Shown here one piece after another: positions 35,590 to 46,221 of a stretch of 64,000 nucleotides of DNA. Position numbers and translations under genes: made by a program. Source of the stretch: Pseudomonas wuhanensis (GTDB lineage Bacteria; Pseudomonadota; Gammaproteobacteria; Pseudomonadales; Pseudomonadaceae); NCBI RefSeq assembly GCF_030687395.1, contig NZ_CP117430.1, positions 5,146,001 through 5,210,000 on the forward strand, written 5' to 3'. Under the pieces are notes generated by a model. That model saw only the letters and a program-made list of their open reading frames with translations. It made no database searches and was not told the DNA's origin. The first letter of the stretch is position 1. Each line of letters opens with the position of its first letter.

Positions 35590-36474
35590 TCAGCGCTTGC
35601 GCTGCCCCCAGGCGACCGCAAGACCGCTGAGGCAAATCACCGCGATACCGATCACGCCAAAGCTGTCCGGGGTATGGTCGAAGATCAAATACCCGTATAT
35701 CCCGGCAAACAGAATCTGCCCGTAACTGAACGGTGCCAGCATCGCCGGTGCCGCATGGCGGAAGGCTTGGGTCAGCAGCATGTGACCGAGCATGCCGCAA
35801 GTGCCCAACCCGATCATGAACAGGCTATGCAGCAGCGTCGGCGTGCTCCAGAAGAACGGCAACAGCGCAGTCATGATCAGGCTATTGAGAATGCCGGTGA
35901 GAAAGTTGCTGGTGGTCGGGCTGTCGATACCGCTGAGCAGGCGGGTGAGCAATTGATAGAAGCCAAAACACAAGGCCGAGCACAGTGGCAACAAGATCGC
36001 CGGGGTGAACAGCGCACCGCCGGGCCGCACGACGATCAACACGCCGACAAATCCACCCACCACCGCCAGCCACTGATTGCGGGTTACCCGCTCATGCAGC
36101 AACGGTACGGACAACGCGGTCACTAATAAAGGAGCAAGAAAAGTGACGGCGGTGGCTTCAGCCAAGGGGATGTAACGCAGGCCGGTAGTGAAAAACAGGC
36201 TCGTGCCGATGAGGCACAGGGCGCGTAACAATTGCAAACCCGGACGCTTGGTGCGCACTACCACCGAGAAACCACTGCGTGGCACGAAAATCACCAGCAT
36301 CAACAAGGTGTGCACCACGTAGCGTGCCCACACCACCATCACGATCGGATAAAACCCGGACAGGTACTTGGACAACGTGTCGTGACTGGCGAACAACAAA
36401 ACCGCCAGGCAGATCAGCGCGATACCCTTTATCGGCTGCTCGGCGCCCTTGTAGCCCGGGTTGTTAACATTCAT
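35590..36474 (-). CDS. EamA/DMT-family transporter
   Basis: A 294-residue inner-membrane protein of the drug/metabolite transporter family with ten predicted helices and two EamA units. Recognisable blocks are AVLLFASHDTLSKYLSGFYP near helix 1 and AEATAVTFLAPLLVTALSVPLLHERVTRNQW at the end of unit one. In the second unit: FSYGQILFAGIYGYLIFDHTPD. Substrate unknown. It is monocistronic and convergent with xenB. Confidence 0.86.
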   Translation of the reverse strand: MNVNNPGYKGAEQPIKGIALICLAVLLFASHDTLSKYLSGFYPIVMVVWARYVVHTLLMLVIFVPRSGFSVVVRTKRPGLQLLRALCLIGTSLFFTTGLRYIPLAEATAVTFLAPLLVTALSVPLLHERVTRNQWLAVVGGFVGVLIVVRPGGALFTPAILLPLCSALCFGFYQLLTRLLSGIDSPTTSNFLTGILNSLIMTALLPFFWSTPTLLHSLFMIGLGTCGMLGHMLLTQAFRHAAPAMLAPFSYGQILFAGIYGYLIFDHTPDSFGVIGIAVICLSGLAVAWGQRKR

Positions 36475-36636
36475 TCACACACTCGACACAAAATCCCTAC
36501 AAAATACGTAGCTCGCTACCTATCAACCTGGCAACCGTACGTATATAAAAGCACCCCATCACAGAAAGGCGAGTGAAGCAGGGACATTTCCCCGCCCCAA
36601 GTCTTGACACAAATGGATCCAATTACGCATTTTGTT

Positions 36637-37269
36637 TCAATTGCGCAGGCTGGGACTCAAGCGCAGCATATCCAACCCTGTATCGACACAGCGCTCGGCT
36701 TCGGTGTGCAGTTGAAAACTGTCGGGAGCCAATAGCCACTGATACAGAATGCCATCGATGTACGCATGCAGGCTGATGGCCGCGCGGGCAGTGTCGAGGT
36801 TTTCCGGCAACTGCCCGCGATTCACCGCATTACTCAGGGCCAGAGCGATCCGCACATTGCAATCGAGACTGGCCGTCCGGCGCTGCTGGCGCAGATCGCA
36901 CATTTCATCGGTGAATTCGCACTTATGAAACAGAATCTCGTTGATGCGTCGGGTTTTCGGGTCCAGGGCAACTTGATGAAACAAATGAATCAGCAGTTTG
37001 CGCATGCAACCCAGCGGATCGAGTTCATCTTCGCTTTCACTGGCCTTGGCCATTTCATCCAGGGGCTCATGCAAGGTATCGAGCATCGCCTGCACCAGAT
37101 CCGCCTTGTTACTGAAATGCCAGTAGATCGCCCCGCGTGTCACGCCGGCCAGAGTAGCGATATCCGCCAGCGTCGTGCGCGCCACGCCCCGCTCGTAAAA
37201 GGCCTTTTCTGCCGCTTCGAGTATCTGGCTTCGGGTTTCTTGAGCTTCCTCTTTGGTACGACGGACCAT
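36637..37269 (-). CDS. emhR: TetR-family repressor of the RND pump (TtgR/EmhR)
   Basis: A 210-residue TetR-family repressor. The DNA-binding domain (about 10-57) reads [42 protein letters not shown], nearly as in TtgR, and the ligand domain keeps the [10 protein letters not shown] segment. TtgR binds flavonoids, antibiotics and plant phenols, then releases its operator. It is divergent from the RND operon, and the shared 265-base gap contains a close match to the TtgR operator (37417-37440). Confidence 0.92.
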   Translation of the reverse strand: MVRRTKEEAQETRSQILEAAEKAFYERGVARTTLADIATLAGVTRGAIYWHFSNKADLVQAMLDTLHEPLDEMAKASESEDELDPLGCMRKLLIHLFHQVALDPKTRRINEILFHKCEFTDEMCDLRQQRRTASLDCNVRIALALSNAVNRGQLPENLDTARAAISLHAYIDGILYQWLLAPDSFQLHTEAERCVDTGLDMLRLSPSLRN

Positions 37270-37416
37270 GGCAGTAAAACCTCAATCAGGGGTGCTTCAG
37301 CGATGTCTGAATATCAGCTGAATAAAAGTGGGGCGAGCGCTCTTGGGCGTCTCATCAGGCCTACAATTCAAACCTTTGAACGGCTTTTGTAACCATGTAG
37401 GTACACCGCCAAGGCC

Positions 37417-37440
37417 TTTACAAACAACCATGAACGTAAG
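37417..37440. promoter_or_regulatory. TtgR/EmhR operator
   Basis: The stretch beginning TTTACAAACAACCATGAA and ending CGTAAG matches, with about one change, the operator I recall for P. putida ttgABC/ttgR. It lies midway between the divergent repressor and pump genes. Confidence 0.75.
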
Positions 37441-37534
37441 TATATTCCTTAGCAAGCTACTTATCCACCCGGTAGAAATTTTTTAACCTTCCACCTTTCT
37501 TGTGCGCAATTGCGCGCCTGACCCGAGGATCTTC

Positions 37535-38692
37535 ATGCAATTCAAGCCAGCTGTTACCGCTCTGGTTACTGCCGTCGCCCTGGCATCGCTGCTCAGCGGA
37601 TGTAAAAAGGAAGAGGCGGCACCAGCCGCACCAGCCCCTCAGGTCGGCGTCGTAACCCTGCAACCTCAAGCCTTCACCCTGACGTCCGAACTTCCGGGGC
37701 GCACCAGTGCGTTCCGCATTGCCGAAGTTCGCCCACAGGTCAACGGCATCATTCTCAAGCGACTGTTCAAGGAAGGCGGCGACGTCAAGGCCGGTCAGCA
37801 GCTCTATCAGATCGACCCGTCGGTCTATGACGCGACCCTGAAAAGCGCCGAAGCCAACCTGCGTTCGACCAAGTCGATCTCCGACCGCTACAAGCAACTG
37901 GTCGACGAACAGGCTGTCAGCCGTCAGGAATACGACACCGCGCTGGCCAACCGCCTGCAATCGGAAGCGTCCCTGCAGACCGCGCAGATCAACGTGCGCT
38001 ACACCAAGGTTTACGCACCGATCTCTGGTCGCATCGGCCGTTCTTCGGTGACTGAAGGCGCACTGGTCAGCAGCGGCCAGACCGACGCCATGGCCGTCAT
38101 TCAGCAACTGGACCCGATCTACGTCGACGTCACCCAGTCTTCGGTGGAGCTGCTTGAGCTGCGCCGCGAACTGGAAAGCGGTCGCCTGCAAAAGGCTGGC
38201 GATAATGCCGCCGCGGTCAAGCTGACTCTCGAAGACGGCAGCCAGTACACGCTGGACGGCAAGCTCGAGTTCTCCGAAGTTTCGGTTGACCAGACCACCG
38301 GCTCCGTGACCCTGCGTGCCGTGTTCCCGAATCCTGATCACACCTTGCTGCCGGGTATGTTCGTTCACGCCCAGCTGCAGGCCGGTGTGGACAGCGCGGC
38401 GATTCTGGCCCCGCAACAAGGCGTGACCCGCGACCTCAAAGGCTCTCCGACCGCGCTGGTCGTCGGTCCGGACAACAAGGTCGAACTGCGTCAGCTCAAG
38501 GCCAGCCGCACCGTCGGTAACCAATGGCTGATTGAAGACGGTCTGAAGGCCGGCGATCGCGTGATCACCGAAGGGCTGCAATTCGTCAGACCTGGCGTTG
38601 AAGTCAAGGCCACTGAAGCCACTAACGTTGGCGCAAAGAGCCCGGCCCCCGCACAGGCAGCTAACACAGCTGTCGGCGGCAAAGGGGAGTAA
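37535..38692 (+). CDS. emhA: RND efflux periplasmic adaptor (TtgA/EmhA/MexA type)
   Basis: A 385-residue periplasmic membrane fusion protein. Signal peptide with lipobox LLSGC (Cys23) for inner-membrane anchoring; barrel-sandwich hybrid around LPGRTSAFRIAEVRPQVNGI and GRIGRSSVTEGALV; a helical hairpin between them (about 100-165); and a beta-barrel and membrane-proximal domain at the end. The start at 37535 follows gagg. It links the RND pump to the outer-membrane channel. First gene of the operon with emhB and emhC. Confidence 0.95.
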   Translation: MQFKPAVTALVTAVALASLLSGCKKEEAAPAAPAPQVGVVTLQPQAFTLTSELPGRTSAFRIAEVRPQVNGIILKRLFKEGGDVKAGQQLYQIDPSVYDATLKSAEANLRSTKSISDRYKQLVDEQAVSRQEYDTALANRLQSEASLQTAQINVRYTKVYAPISGRIGRSSVTEGALVSSGQTDAMAVIQQLDPIYVDVTQSSVELLELRRELESGRLQKAGDNAAAVKLTLEDGSQYTLDGKLEFSEVSVDQTTGSVTLRAVFPNPDHTLLPGMFVHAQLQAGVDSAAILAPQQGVTRDLKGSPTALVVGPDNKVELRQLKASRTVGNQWLIEDGLKAGDRVITEGLQFVRPGVEVKATEATNVGAKSPAPAQAANTAVGGKGE

Positions 38693-38695
38693 ACC

Positions 38696-41600
38696 ATGTC
38701 GAAATTTTTTATCGACCGTCCGATTTTCGCCTGGGTGATTGCCTTGGTGATTATGCTGGTCGGGGCTCTATCGATTCTCAAACTGCCGATCAACCAATAC
38801 CCGAGCATTGCGCCTCCGGCCATTGCCATCTCGGTGACCTACCCGGGCGCATCTGCACAAACCGTGCAGGACACCGTGGTGCAGGTGATCGAGCAACAGC
38901 TCAACGGTATCGACAACCTGCGTTATGTCTCGTCGGAAAGTAACTCCGACGGCAACATGACCATTACCGCGACCTTCGAGCAGGGCACCAACTCCGATAC
39001 CGCGCAGGTTCAGGTCCAGAACAAGCTGAACCTGGCCACCCCGCTGTTGCCGCAAGAAGTGCAGCAACAGGGCATCCGCGTGACCAAGTCGGTGAAAAAC
39101 TTCCTGATGGTCATCGGCGTGGTGTCGCGTGACGGCAGCATGACCAAGGACGACTTGTCCAACTACATCGTGTCGAACATGCAGGACCCGATTTCGCGCA
39201 CGGCCGGTGTCGGTGACTTCCAGGTCTTCGGTGCCCAGTACGCGATGCGGATCTGGCTCGACCCGGCCAAGTTGAACAACTTCAACCTGACCCCGGTGGA
39301 CGTAAAAACCGCCATCGCGGCACAGAACGTCCAGGTCTCGTCCGGTCAACTCGGCGGTTTGCCTGCCCTGCCCGGCCAACAGCTGAACGCGACGATCATC
39401 GGCAAGACTCGTCTGCAGACCGCCGAGCAGTTCAAGGCGATCCTGCTGAAGGTCAACAAGGACGGCTCGCAAGTGCGTGTCGGCGACGTTGCGGAAGTCG
39501 GTCTGGGTGGCGAAAACTACTCGATCAGCGCCCAGTTCAACGGCGCTCCGGCCTCCGGTCTGGCGGTGAAACTGGCCAACGGCGCCAACGCCCTCGACAC
39601 CGCAAAAGCCCTGCGCAATACCATTGACACCCTCAAGCCGTTCTTCCCGGAAGGGATGGAAGTGGTGTTCCCGTACGACACCACCCCGGTGGTGACCGAG
39701 TCGATCAAGGGTGTGGTTGAAACCCTGGTCGAAGCGATCGTGCTGGTGTTCCTGGTGATGTTCCTGTTCCTGCAAAACTTCCGCGCCACCGTCATCACCA
39801 CGATGACCGTGCCGGTGGTATTGCTGGGTACATTCGGGATCCTCGCGGCGTTCGGTTTCAGCATCAACACCCTGACCATGTTCGGTATGGTGTTGGCCAT
39901 CGGCTTGCTGGTGGACGACGCCATCGTCGTGGTGGAAAACGTCGAACGGGTCATGAGCGAAGAAGGATTGTCACCCAAGGAGGCCACCAAGAAATCCATG
40001 GGGCAGATCCAGGGTGCCCTGGTCGGTATTGCCCTGGTTCTGTCGGCGGTACTGTTGCCGATGGCGTTCTTCAGTGGCTCCACCGGTGTGATCTACAAGC
40101 AGTTCTCGATCACCATTGTTTCGGCCATGGCCCTGTCGGTACTGGTAGCGTTGATCTTCACCCCGGCACTCTGCGCCACCATGCTCAAGGCGATTCCGAA
40201 AGGTGAGCACGGCACGCCGAAACGCGGCTTCTTCGGCTGGTTCAACCGCAGCTTCGACCGTGGCGTCAAAAGCTACGAGCGCGGCGTGGGCAACATGCTC
40301 GCGCACAAGGCTCCGTATCTGCTGGCGTACCTGATCATCGTAGTTGGCATGATCTGGCTGTTCACTCGTATTCCAACGGCGTTCCTGCCGGAAGAAGACC
40401 AGGGCGTACTGTTTGCACAGGTGCAGACACCGGCTGGTTCCAGCTCCCAGCGCACGCAAGTGGTCGTGGACGAAATGCGCGAATTCCTGCTGCGTCCGAG
40501 CAAGGATGGCGGCGAAGGCGATGCGGTGGCCTCGGTGTTTACCGTGACCGGCTTCAACTTCGCCGGCCGTGGTCAGAGTTCGGGTATGGCGTTCATCATG
40601 CTCAAACCATGGGAAGAACGTAACGCCGACAACAGCGTGTTCAAACTGGCGGCCCGTGCTCAACAGCACTTCTTTACCTTCCGCGACGCCATGGTGTTTG
40701 CCTTCGCGCCACCGGCGGTACTGGAACTGGGTAACGCCACCGGTTTCGACGTATTCCTTCAGGACCGCGCCGGTATCGGTCACGAAAAGCTGATGGAGGC
40801 ACGTAACCAGTTCCTCGGCATGGCGGCGCAAAGCAAGGTCCTGTCGCAAGTCCGTCCTAACGGCCTGAACGACGAGCCGCAATACCAGCTGGAAATCGAC
40901 GATGAGAAGGCCAGCGCCCTGGGCGTGACCCTCACCGACATCAACAACACCCTGTCGATTGCCCTGGGCAGTAGCTATGTGAACGACTTCATCGACCGCG
41001 GTCGTGTGAAGAAAGTTTACATACAAGGCCTGCCTGGCGCTCGCATGAGCCCTGAGGACCTGAAGAAGTGGTACGTGCGCAACAGCGCCGGCACCATGGT
41101 TCCGTTCTCGGCGTTCGCCAAGGGTGAGTGGATCTACGGTTCGCCGAAACTGGCCCGTTACAACGGCGTAGAAGCGATGGAAATCCTCGGTGCCCCGGCG
41201 CCAGGCTATTCCACCGGTGAAGCGATGGCCGAAGTCGAAGCCCTGGCCAAGAAACTGCCGGCCGGTGTCGGTATTTCCTGGACCGGCCTGTCGTACGAGG
41301 AACGTCTGTCCGGCTCGCAAGCGCCAGCGTTGTACGCCTTGTCGCTGCTGATGGTGTTCCTGTGTCTGGCGGCGTTGTATGAAAGCTGGTCGATCCCGAT
41401 CGCGGTGATGCTGGTGGTACCGCTGGGGATCATCGGGGCACTGATGGCGACCAGCCTGCGCGGCCTGTCCAACGACGTGTACTTCCAGGTGGGGCTGTTG
41501 ACCACGATCGGTCTGGCGGCGAAAAACGCCATTCTGATCGTCGAGTTCGCCAAGGAACTGCATGAGCAAGGACGTAGCTTGCGCGATGCCGCGATCGAAG

Positions 41601-41860
41601 CCTGCCGCATGCGTCTGCGACCGATCATCATGACCTCGCTCGCGTTCGTGCTCGGCGTGGTACCACTGGCCATTTCCACGGGCGCCGGTTCGGGTAGCCA
41701 GCATGCGATCGGTACCGGGGTGATTGGCGGTATGATCACGGCCACTGTGCTGGCGATCTTCTGGGTCCCATTGTTCTTTGTCACCGTGTCGTCCATGGGT
41801 CAGCGCAAAATCGCCGACCAAGATGACGACGCTATTGAACCTTCTAAAGAGGCTGGCTAA
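38696..41860 (+). CDS. emhB: RND multidrug efflux pump (TtgB/EmhB/MexB type)
   Basis: A 1054-residue inner-membrane proton antiporter of the HAE1 family. The opening [19 protein letters not shown] is typical. The proton-relay residues are D407 and D408 ([16 protein letters not shown]) and K943 ([13 protein letters not shown]). It exports solvents, aromatic hydrocarbons, antibiotics and phenolics in relatives. Length corresponds to TtgB (1050) and EmhB. It starts 3 bases after emhA and its stop overlaps the emhC start (TAATG). Confidence 0.96.
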   Translation: MSKFFIDRPIFAWVIALVIMLVGALSILKLPINQYPSIAPPAIAISVTYPGASAQTVQDTVVQVIEQQLNGIDNLRYVSSESNSDGNMTITATFEQGTNSDTAQVQVQNKLNLATPLLPQEVQQQGIRVTKSVKNFLMVIGVVSRDGSMTKDDLSNYIVSNMQDPISRTAGVGDFQVFGAQYAMRIWLDPAKLNNFNLTPVDVKTAIAAQNVQVSSGQLGGLPALPGQQLNATIIGKTRLQTAEQFKAILLKVNKDGSQVRVGDVAEVGLGGENYSISAQFNGAPASGLAVKLANGANALDTAKALRNTIDTLKPFFPEGMEVVFPYDTTPVVTESIKGVVETLVEAIVLVFLVMFLFLQNFRATVITTMTVPVVLLGTFGILAAFGFSINTLTMFGMVLAIGLLVDDAIVVVENVERVMSEEGLSPKEATKKSMGQIQGALVGIALVLSAVLLPMAFFSGSTGVIYKQFSITIVSAMALSVLVALIFTPALCATMLKAIPKGEHGTPKRGFFGWFNRSFDRGVKSYERGVGNMLAHKAPYLLAYLIIVVGMIWLFTRIPTAFLPEEDQGVLFAQVQTPAGSSSQRTQVVVDEMREFLLRPSKDGGEGDAVASVFTVTGFNFAGRGQSSGMAFIMLKPWEERNADNSVFKLAARAQQHFFTFRDAMVFAFAPPAVLELGNATGFDVFLQDRAGIGHEKLMEARNQFLGMAAQSKVLSQVRPNGLNDEPQYQLEIDDEKASALGVTLTDINNTLSIALGSSYVNDFIDRGRVKKVYIQGLPGARMSPEDLKKWYVRNSAGTMVPFSAFAKGEWIYGSPKLARYNGVEAMEILGAPAPGYSTGEAMAEVEALAKKLPAGVGISWTGLSYEERLSGSQAPALYALSLLMVFLCLAALYESWSIPIAVMLVVPLGIIGALMATSLRGLSNDVYFQVGLLTTIGLAAKNAILIVEFAKELHEQGRSLRDAAIEACRMRLRPIIMTSLAFVLGVVPLAISTGAGSGSQHAIGTGVIGGMITATVLAIFWVPLFFVTVSSMGQRKIADQDDDAIEPSKEAG

Positions 41861-43320
41861 TGAGCAAGTCGCTACTCTCCATCGCAGTCGCCGCCTTCGT
41901 GCTGAGCGGCTGCTCGCTGATACCCGATTATCAGCAACCTGAAGCACCGGTGGCGGGCCAATACCCGCAAGGCCCGGCGTATTCGCCGGCCCAGGCGCCC
42001 AACCAGGCTGCCGCCGAACAGGGCTGGAAGCAGTTTTTCCACGACCCGGCGCTGCAACAGCTGATTCAGACCGCACTGGAGAACAACCGTGACCTGCGCG
42101 TCGCGGCACTGAACATCGACGCTTATGCGGCTCAATACCGCATCCAGCGCGCCGACCTGTTCCCGGCTGTTTCGGCTACCGGCAGCGGCAGCCGTCAGCG
42201 GGTTCCGGCACGGGCCTCGCAAACTGGCGAAGCGAACATCAGCAGCTCCTACTCGGCCACTGTCGGCATCAGCGCCTATGAGCTCGACCTGTTCGGTCGT
42301 GTGCGCAGCCTGAGCGAAGAAGCCCTGCAGAAGTACTTCGCCACCGAAGAAGCACGCCGCAGCACGCAGATCAGTCTGGTGGCCAGCGTGGCCAATGCCT
42401 ACCTGACCTGGCAGGCTGACAAAGAGCTGCTGAAACTCACCCAGGAAACCCTCGGCGCCTATGAGGAGAGCTACAAGCTCACCTCGCGCAGCAACGAAGT
42501 GGGTGTAGCCTCGGCGCTGGATCTGGCCCAGTCGCGCACCTCGGTGGAAAACGCCCGTGCACAACTGGCCAAATACACCCGTCAGGTCGCCCAGGATGAA
42601 AACAGCCTAGTATTGCTGCTCGGCACCGGTATCCCGGCCAATCTGCAAGCGGCCAAGCCACTGTCGGACGACCTGCTGAGCGAAGTGCCGGCCGGCCTGC
42701 CGTCGGACTTGCTGCAACGCCGTCCAGACATCCTTCAGGCCGAGTACAACCTCAAGGCTGCCAACGCCAACATCGGCGCGGCACGGGCTGCGTTCTTCCC
42801 GAGCATCAGCCTGACCGCCAATGCCGGCTCCCTGAGCCCGGACCTGTCCGGTCTGTTCAAGGGCGGTTCGGGCACCTGGTTGTTCCAGCCGCAGATCAAC
42901 CTGCCGATCTTCAACGCCGGCAGCCTGCGCGCCAGCCTGGATTACTCCAAGATCCAGAAAGACATCGGCGTGGCGAACTACGAGAAGTCCATTCAAACGG
43001 CCTTCCAGGAAGTCGCCGATGGCCTGGCCGCACGCCAGACCTACACCGAGCAGTTGCAGGCTCAGCGTGACTTCGTCAGCGCCAACCAGGACTACTACCG
43101 TCTGGCCGAGCGTCGCTACCGCATTGGTGTCGACAGCAACCTGACCTTCCTCGACGCCCAGCGCCAGCTGTTCAGTGCCCAACAAGCGCTGATCACCGAC
43201 CGTCTGGCGCAGCTGACCAGCGCAGTCAATCTGTACAAGGCGTTGGGTGGTGGCTGGAATGAACAGACGGCGAAGAACGAGCCGCTGAAAGAAGAAGCGC
43301 CGAAGATGAAGTTGTTCTGA
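41860..43320 (+). CDS. emhC: RND outer-membrane channel lipoprotein (TtgC/EmhC/OprM type)
   Basis: A 486-residue TolC-like channel. Signal peptide with lipobox LSGC (Cys18); then the two outer-membrane efflux repeats, with [24 protein letters not shown] and [22 protein letters not shown] segments, and long alpha-helical regions in each half. It starts within the emhB stop codon by one base. The operon ends with the terminator at 43337-43361. Confidence 0.95.
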   Translation: MSKSLLSIAVAAFVLSGCSLIPDYQQPEAPVAGQYPQGPAYSPAQAPNQAAAEQGWKQFFHDPALQQLIQTALENNRDLRVAALNIDAYAAQYRIQRADLFPAVSATGSGSRQRVPARASQTGEANISSSYSATVGISAYELDLFGRVRSLSEEALQKYFATEEARRSTQISLVASVANAYLTWQADKELLKLTQETLGAYEESYKLTSRSNEVGVASALDLAQSRTSVENARAQLAKYTRQVAQDENSLVLLLGTGIPANLQAAKPLSDDLLSEVPAGLPSDLLQRRPDILQAEYNLKAANANIGAARAAFFPSISLTANAGSLSPDLSGLFKGGSGTWLFQPQINLPIFNAGSLRASLDYSKIQKDIGVANYEKSIQTAFQEVADGLAARQTYTEQLQAQRDFVSANQDYYRLAERRYRIGVDSNLTFLDAQRQLFSAQQALITDRLAQLTSAVNLYKALGGGWNEQTAKNEPLKEEAPKMKLF

Positions 43321-43336
43321 TAGCGCGGTAAACACG

Positions 43337-43361
43337 AAGCCCACCGATTGGTGGGCTTTTT
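43337..43361 (+). terminator. Rho-independent terminator of the RND operon
   Basis: aagcccacc / ggtgggctt hairpin followed by TTTT, 16 bases after the emhC stop. Confidence 0.85.
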
Positions 43362-43397
43362 GTTGGCTGCGATCTTTAGATCTTTAGATTTTTTGCT

Positions 43398-43410
43398 GTT
43401 CGATAATCGC
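43398..43410 (+). promoter_or_regulatory. PcaR box upstream of the OprD-family porin gene
   Basis: GTTCGATAATCGC, identical to the site on the opposite strand upstream of pcaR (54845-54857) and to the first 13 bases of the PcaR box I recall from P. putida (GTTCGATAATCGCAC). It lies about 215 bases before the porin start. The rest of the 304-base gap holds the terminator at 43337 and a fragment of a dispersed repeat (43364-43388, ggctgcgatctttagatc). Confidence 0.6.
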
Positions 43411-43624
43411 CCAGAACCCGCCCTCCCCCAATTGAACCATTTAGTCCGTTTCCCTCACCATCTGTCGTACAAAACCAATAACAACAGGTTCGACACCATG
43501 TCCCCGCGCCCTGCCCTGTCCGGCTGACTTCGCCCCGCTTTTCTGAATTCGAATCTTTTGTCTGCAACCCCAGCGTTGCGGCACCGCCCTGTTTCACCTC
43601 CAAGAATTAGAGAGACCCGAGCCC

Positions 43625-44881
43625 ATGACGACTTCCACGCAGTATTTCTTTCCCAGCCTGATCGCCATCGCACTGGCCGGTGCGGCCCTGCCCGCCATGG
43701 CCGAGGAAGCCGGTTTTGCCGAAGGTGCCAAGGTCAATCTGAACCTGCGCAACTTCTACATCAACCGTAACTTCACCAACCCGACCAAGGCTCAAGGCAA
43801 GGCCGAAGAGTGGACGCAAAGTTTCATCCTCGATGCCAAGTCCGGGTTCACCCAGGGCACCATCGGGTTCGGCATGGACGTGCTGGGGTTGTATTCGGTC
43901 AAGCTCGACGGCGGCAAAGGCACCGGCGGTACGCAGTTGTTGCCGCTGGACCACGACGGTCGCCCGGCGGACAATTTCGGTCGTACCAATGTGGCGTTCA
44001 AGGCCAAGCTGTCTCAGACCGAAGTGAAGGTCGGCGAATGGATGCCGGTATTGCCGATCCTGCGTTCAGACGATGGTCGCTCGCTGCCGCAAACTTTCCG
44101 TGGCGGCCAGATCACCTCGAAGGAAATCGACGGCTTGACGCTTTACGGCGGCCAGTTCCGCGCCAACAGCCCGCGCGACGACAGCAGCATGAATGACATG
44201 TCGATGACCGGCAAAGCAGCATTCACGTCAGATCGCTTCAACTTCCAGGGCGGCGAATATGCCTTCAACGACAAGCGCACTCAGATCGGCCTGTGGAACG
44301 CGCAACTCAAGGACATCTACAGCCAGCAATACGTCAACCTGATCCACACCCAACCGCTGGGCGACTGGACATTCGGCGCCAATTTGGGGTTCTTCTACGG
44401 CAAGGATGACGGCAGCGCCCGGGCTGGCGAGCTGGACAACAAGACCTGGTCGGGCCTGTTCTCGGCCAAATACGGTGGCAACACCTTCTACGTCGGCCTG
44501 CAAAAACTCACCGGGGACAGCGCCTGGATGCGGGTCAACGGCACCAGCGGCGGCACCCTGGCCAACGACAGTTACAATGCCAGCTATGACAACGCCAAGG
44601 AAAAATCCTGGCAAGTGCGCCACGACTACAACTTCGCCGCCCTTGGCGTGCCGGGCCTGACGTTGATGAACCGCTACATCAGCGGCGACAACGTACACAC
44701 CGCAACCACCAGCGACGGCAAGGAATGGGGCCGCGAAAGCGAACTGGGCTATACGGTTCAGAGCGGCACGCTGAAAAACCTCAACGTCAAATGGCGCAAC
44801 TCGACCATCCGCCGCGACTTCAGCAACAACGAGTTCGACGAGAATCGGTTGATCGTCAGCTATCCGATCAGTCTGCTGTAA
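43625..44881 (+). CDS. OprD-family outer-membrane porin (probable aromatic-acid porin)
   Basis: A 418-residue OprD-family channel. Signal peptide ends at AMA-E (residue 26). Recognisable family segments include KVNLNLRNFYINRNF, DAKSGFTQGTIGFGMDVLGLYS, GRTNVAFKAKLSQTEVKVGEW and the terminal strand ending in YPISLL. OpdK-like members take up vanillate, benzoate and related acids. The nearby pca genes and the PcaR box at 43398 support uptake of protocatechuate-type acids or keto-acids. It is transcribed opposite to pcaC, whose 3' end lies about 120 bases away. Confidence 0.85.
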   Translation: MTTSTQYFFPSLIAIALAGAALPAMAEEAGFAEGAKVNLNLRNFYINRNFTNPTKAQGKAEEWTQSFILDAKSGFTQGTIGFGMDVLGLYSVKLDGGKGTGGTQLLPLDHDGRPADNFGRTNVAFKAKLSQTEVKVGEWMPVLPILRSDDGRSLPQTFRGGQITSKEIDGLTLYGGQFRANSPRDDSSMNDMSMTGKAAFTSDRFNFQGGEYAFNDKRTQIGLWNAQLKDIYSQQYVNLIHTQPLGDWTFGANLGFFYGKDDGSARAGELDNKTWSGLFSAKYGGNTFYVGLQKLTGDSAWMRVNGTSGGTLANDSYNASYDNAKEKSWQVRHDYNFAALGVPGLTLMNRYISGDNVHTATTSDGKEWGRESELGYTVQSGTLKNLNVKWRNSTIRRDFSNNEFDENRLIVSYPISLL

Positions 44882-44892
44882 ACACAGACCCA

Positions 44893-44984
44893 ATGTGGGA
44901 GCGGGCTTGCTCGCGAAAGCGGTTTAACATTCAGCATTGATGCAAGCTGATTCACCGCATTCACGAGCAAGCCCGCTCCCACAG
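44893..44984. repeat. REP pair (BIME)
   Basis: Inverted copies of gtgggagcgggcttgctcgcg and its complement between the convergent porin gene and pcaC. Confidence 0.88.
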
Positions 44985-45000
44985 GGTTTGTGGTGGACAG

Positions 45001-45393
45001 TCACTCCCGCGATTCAACCCCCAACTCATCCCAAACCGACTCGGCCAGGTGGAAGGTCGCGTTGGCCGCCGGGATGCCGCAATAGATCGCGCTCTGCATG
45101 ATCACTTCCTTGATCTCGCCGCGGGTCACGCCGTTGTTGGCGGCGGCGCGCAGGTGCAGTTTGAGTTCTTCGTTGCGGTTCATGCCGATCAGCATGGCGA
45201 TGGTGATCAGGCTCCGAGTGTGGCGCGGCAAGCCCGGGCGGGTCCAGATGTCGCCCCAGGCGTGGCGGGTGATCATCTCCTGGAACTCCGAGTTGAACTC
45301 GGTCAGCGTGCTCAGGCTGCGGTCGACGTGGGCGTCACCGAGCACTGCGCGACGGACTTTCATGCCCTCGTCGTAACGTTGTTTCTCGTCCAC
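45001..45393 (-). CDS. pcaC: 4-carboxymuconolactone decarboxylase
   Basis: A 130-residue AhpD-like helical protein that decarboxylates gamma-carboxymuconolactone to 3-oxoadipate enol-lactone in the protocatechuate branch. It begins with a GTG at 45393 after gaggggat (VDEKQRYDEGMKVRRAVLG); relatives have M at this place. Further markers: WGDIWTRPGLPRHTRSLITIAML, NNGVTRGEIKEVIMQ and the conserved YCGIPAANATF. It is 10 bases after pcaD and is the last gene of the pcaBDC unit. Confidence 0.93.
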   Translation of the reverse strand: MDEKQRYDEGMKVRRAVLGDAHVDRSLSTLTEFNSEFQEMITRHAWGDIWTRPGLPRHTRSLITIAMLIGMNRNEELKLHLRAAANNGVTRGEIKEVIMQSAIYCGIPAANATFHLAESVWDELGVESRE

Positions 45394-45403
45394 AACAATC
45401 CCC

Positions 45404-46210
45404 TCAATGAGCTGACAAAAACGCCAGTACCCGGTCGCTGAACGCAGCGCCGGCCTGGACGTTGGACAGGTGCGCGGCGTAGAACTCCGCGTACTCGGCG
45501 CCCCGCACATGTTCCTGAATGAAATGCCCGCCCGACGGCGGCGTGACCGCGTCTTCAGTGCCGGCGATCACCAGCAGCGGCGCCTTGATCGAAGACAACT
45601 GATCGCGGAAATCGGCGTCACGTACCGCCGCGCAATTGGCCGCGTAACCTTCAGGCGAGGTGGCCGCGAGCATGTCGGTAATCTGCTTCGCCGCGGCCGG
45701 ATTGGCCGAGGAAAAGTCCGGGGTGAACCAGCGCGCAATCGACGCATCGCGCAGGGCGACCATCGCCGCCGCGCCATCGCGCAGCACGGTTTCGATCCGT
45801 GGATTCCACACTGATGGATCGCCGATTTTCGCCGCGGTGTTGCACACGATCAGTTTGTTCAAACGCTGGCCGGCATTGATCCCCAGCCATTGACCGATCA
45901 ACCCGCCCATGGACAAGCCACAGAAATGCGCGCGTTCGATGTGCAAGGCATCCAGCAGCGCCAGCACGTCGCGGCCCAACTGATCGATGCTGTACGGCCC
46001 CGGCGTCACCAACGATTTGCCGTGACCCCGGGTATCAAAACGCAGCACCCGGAAATGCTCGGTGAACGCCGGGATCTGCGCGTCCCACATGTGCAGGTCG
46101 GTGCCCAGTGAGTTGGACAGCACCAGCACCGGCGCATCCGCCGGTCCATCGAGTTGCGGCCCTTGAATTTGGTAGTGCAGTTCGCCCTCGGCGAGTTGTA
46201 CGAATGCCAC
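45404..46210 (-). CDS. pcaD: 3-oxoadipate enol-lactonase
   Basis: A 268-residue alpha/beta hydrolase that opens 3-oxoadipate enol-lactone to 3-oxoadipate. Nucleophile Ser100 in HFCGLSMGGLIGQWLG; the acidic residue in AGTEDAVTPP; the catalytic His in FYAAHLSNVQ. LSNSLGTDLHMWDAQ is the typical oxyanion segment. It lies 11 bases after pcaB and 10 before pcaC. Confidence 0.94.
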   Translation of the reverse strand: MAFVQLAEGELHYQIQGPQLDGPADAPVLVLSNSLGTDLHMWDAQIPAFTEHFRVLRFDTRGHGKSLVTPGPYSIDQLGRDVLALLDALHIERAHFCGLSMGGLIGQWLGINAGQRLNKLIVCNTAAKIGDPSVWNPRIETVLRDGAAAMVALRDASIARWFTPDFSSANPAAAKQITDMLAATSPEGYAANCAAVRDADFRDQLSSIKAPLLVIAGTEDAVTPPSGGHFIQEHVRGAEYAEFYAAHLSNVQAGAAFSDRVLAFLSAH

Positions 46211-46221
46211 AGCAGTCTCCT

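Noticed and set aside
39971..42109. 712-codon frame opposite emhB/emhC
   Set aside because: Crosses two well-supported genes and encodes a low-complexity Arg/His/Gln product.
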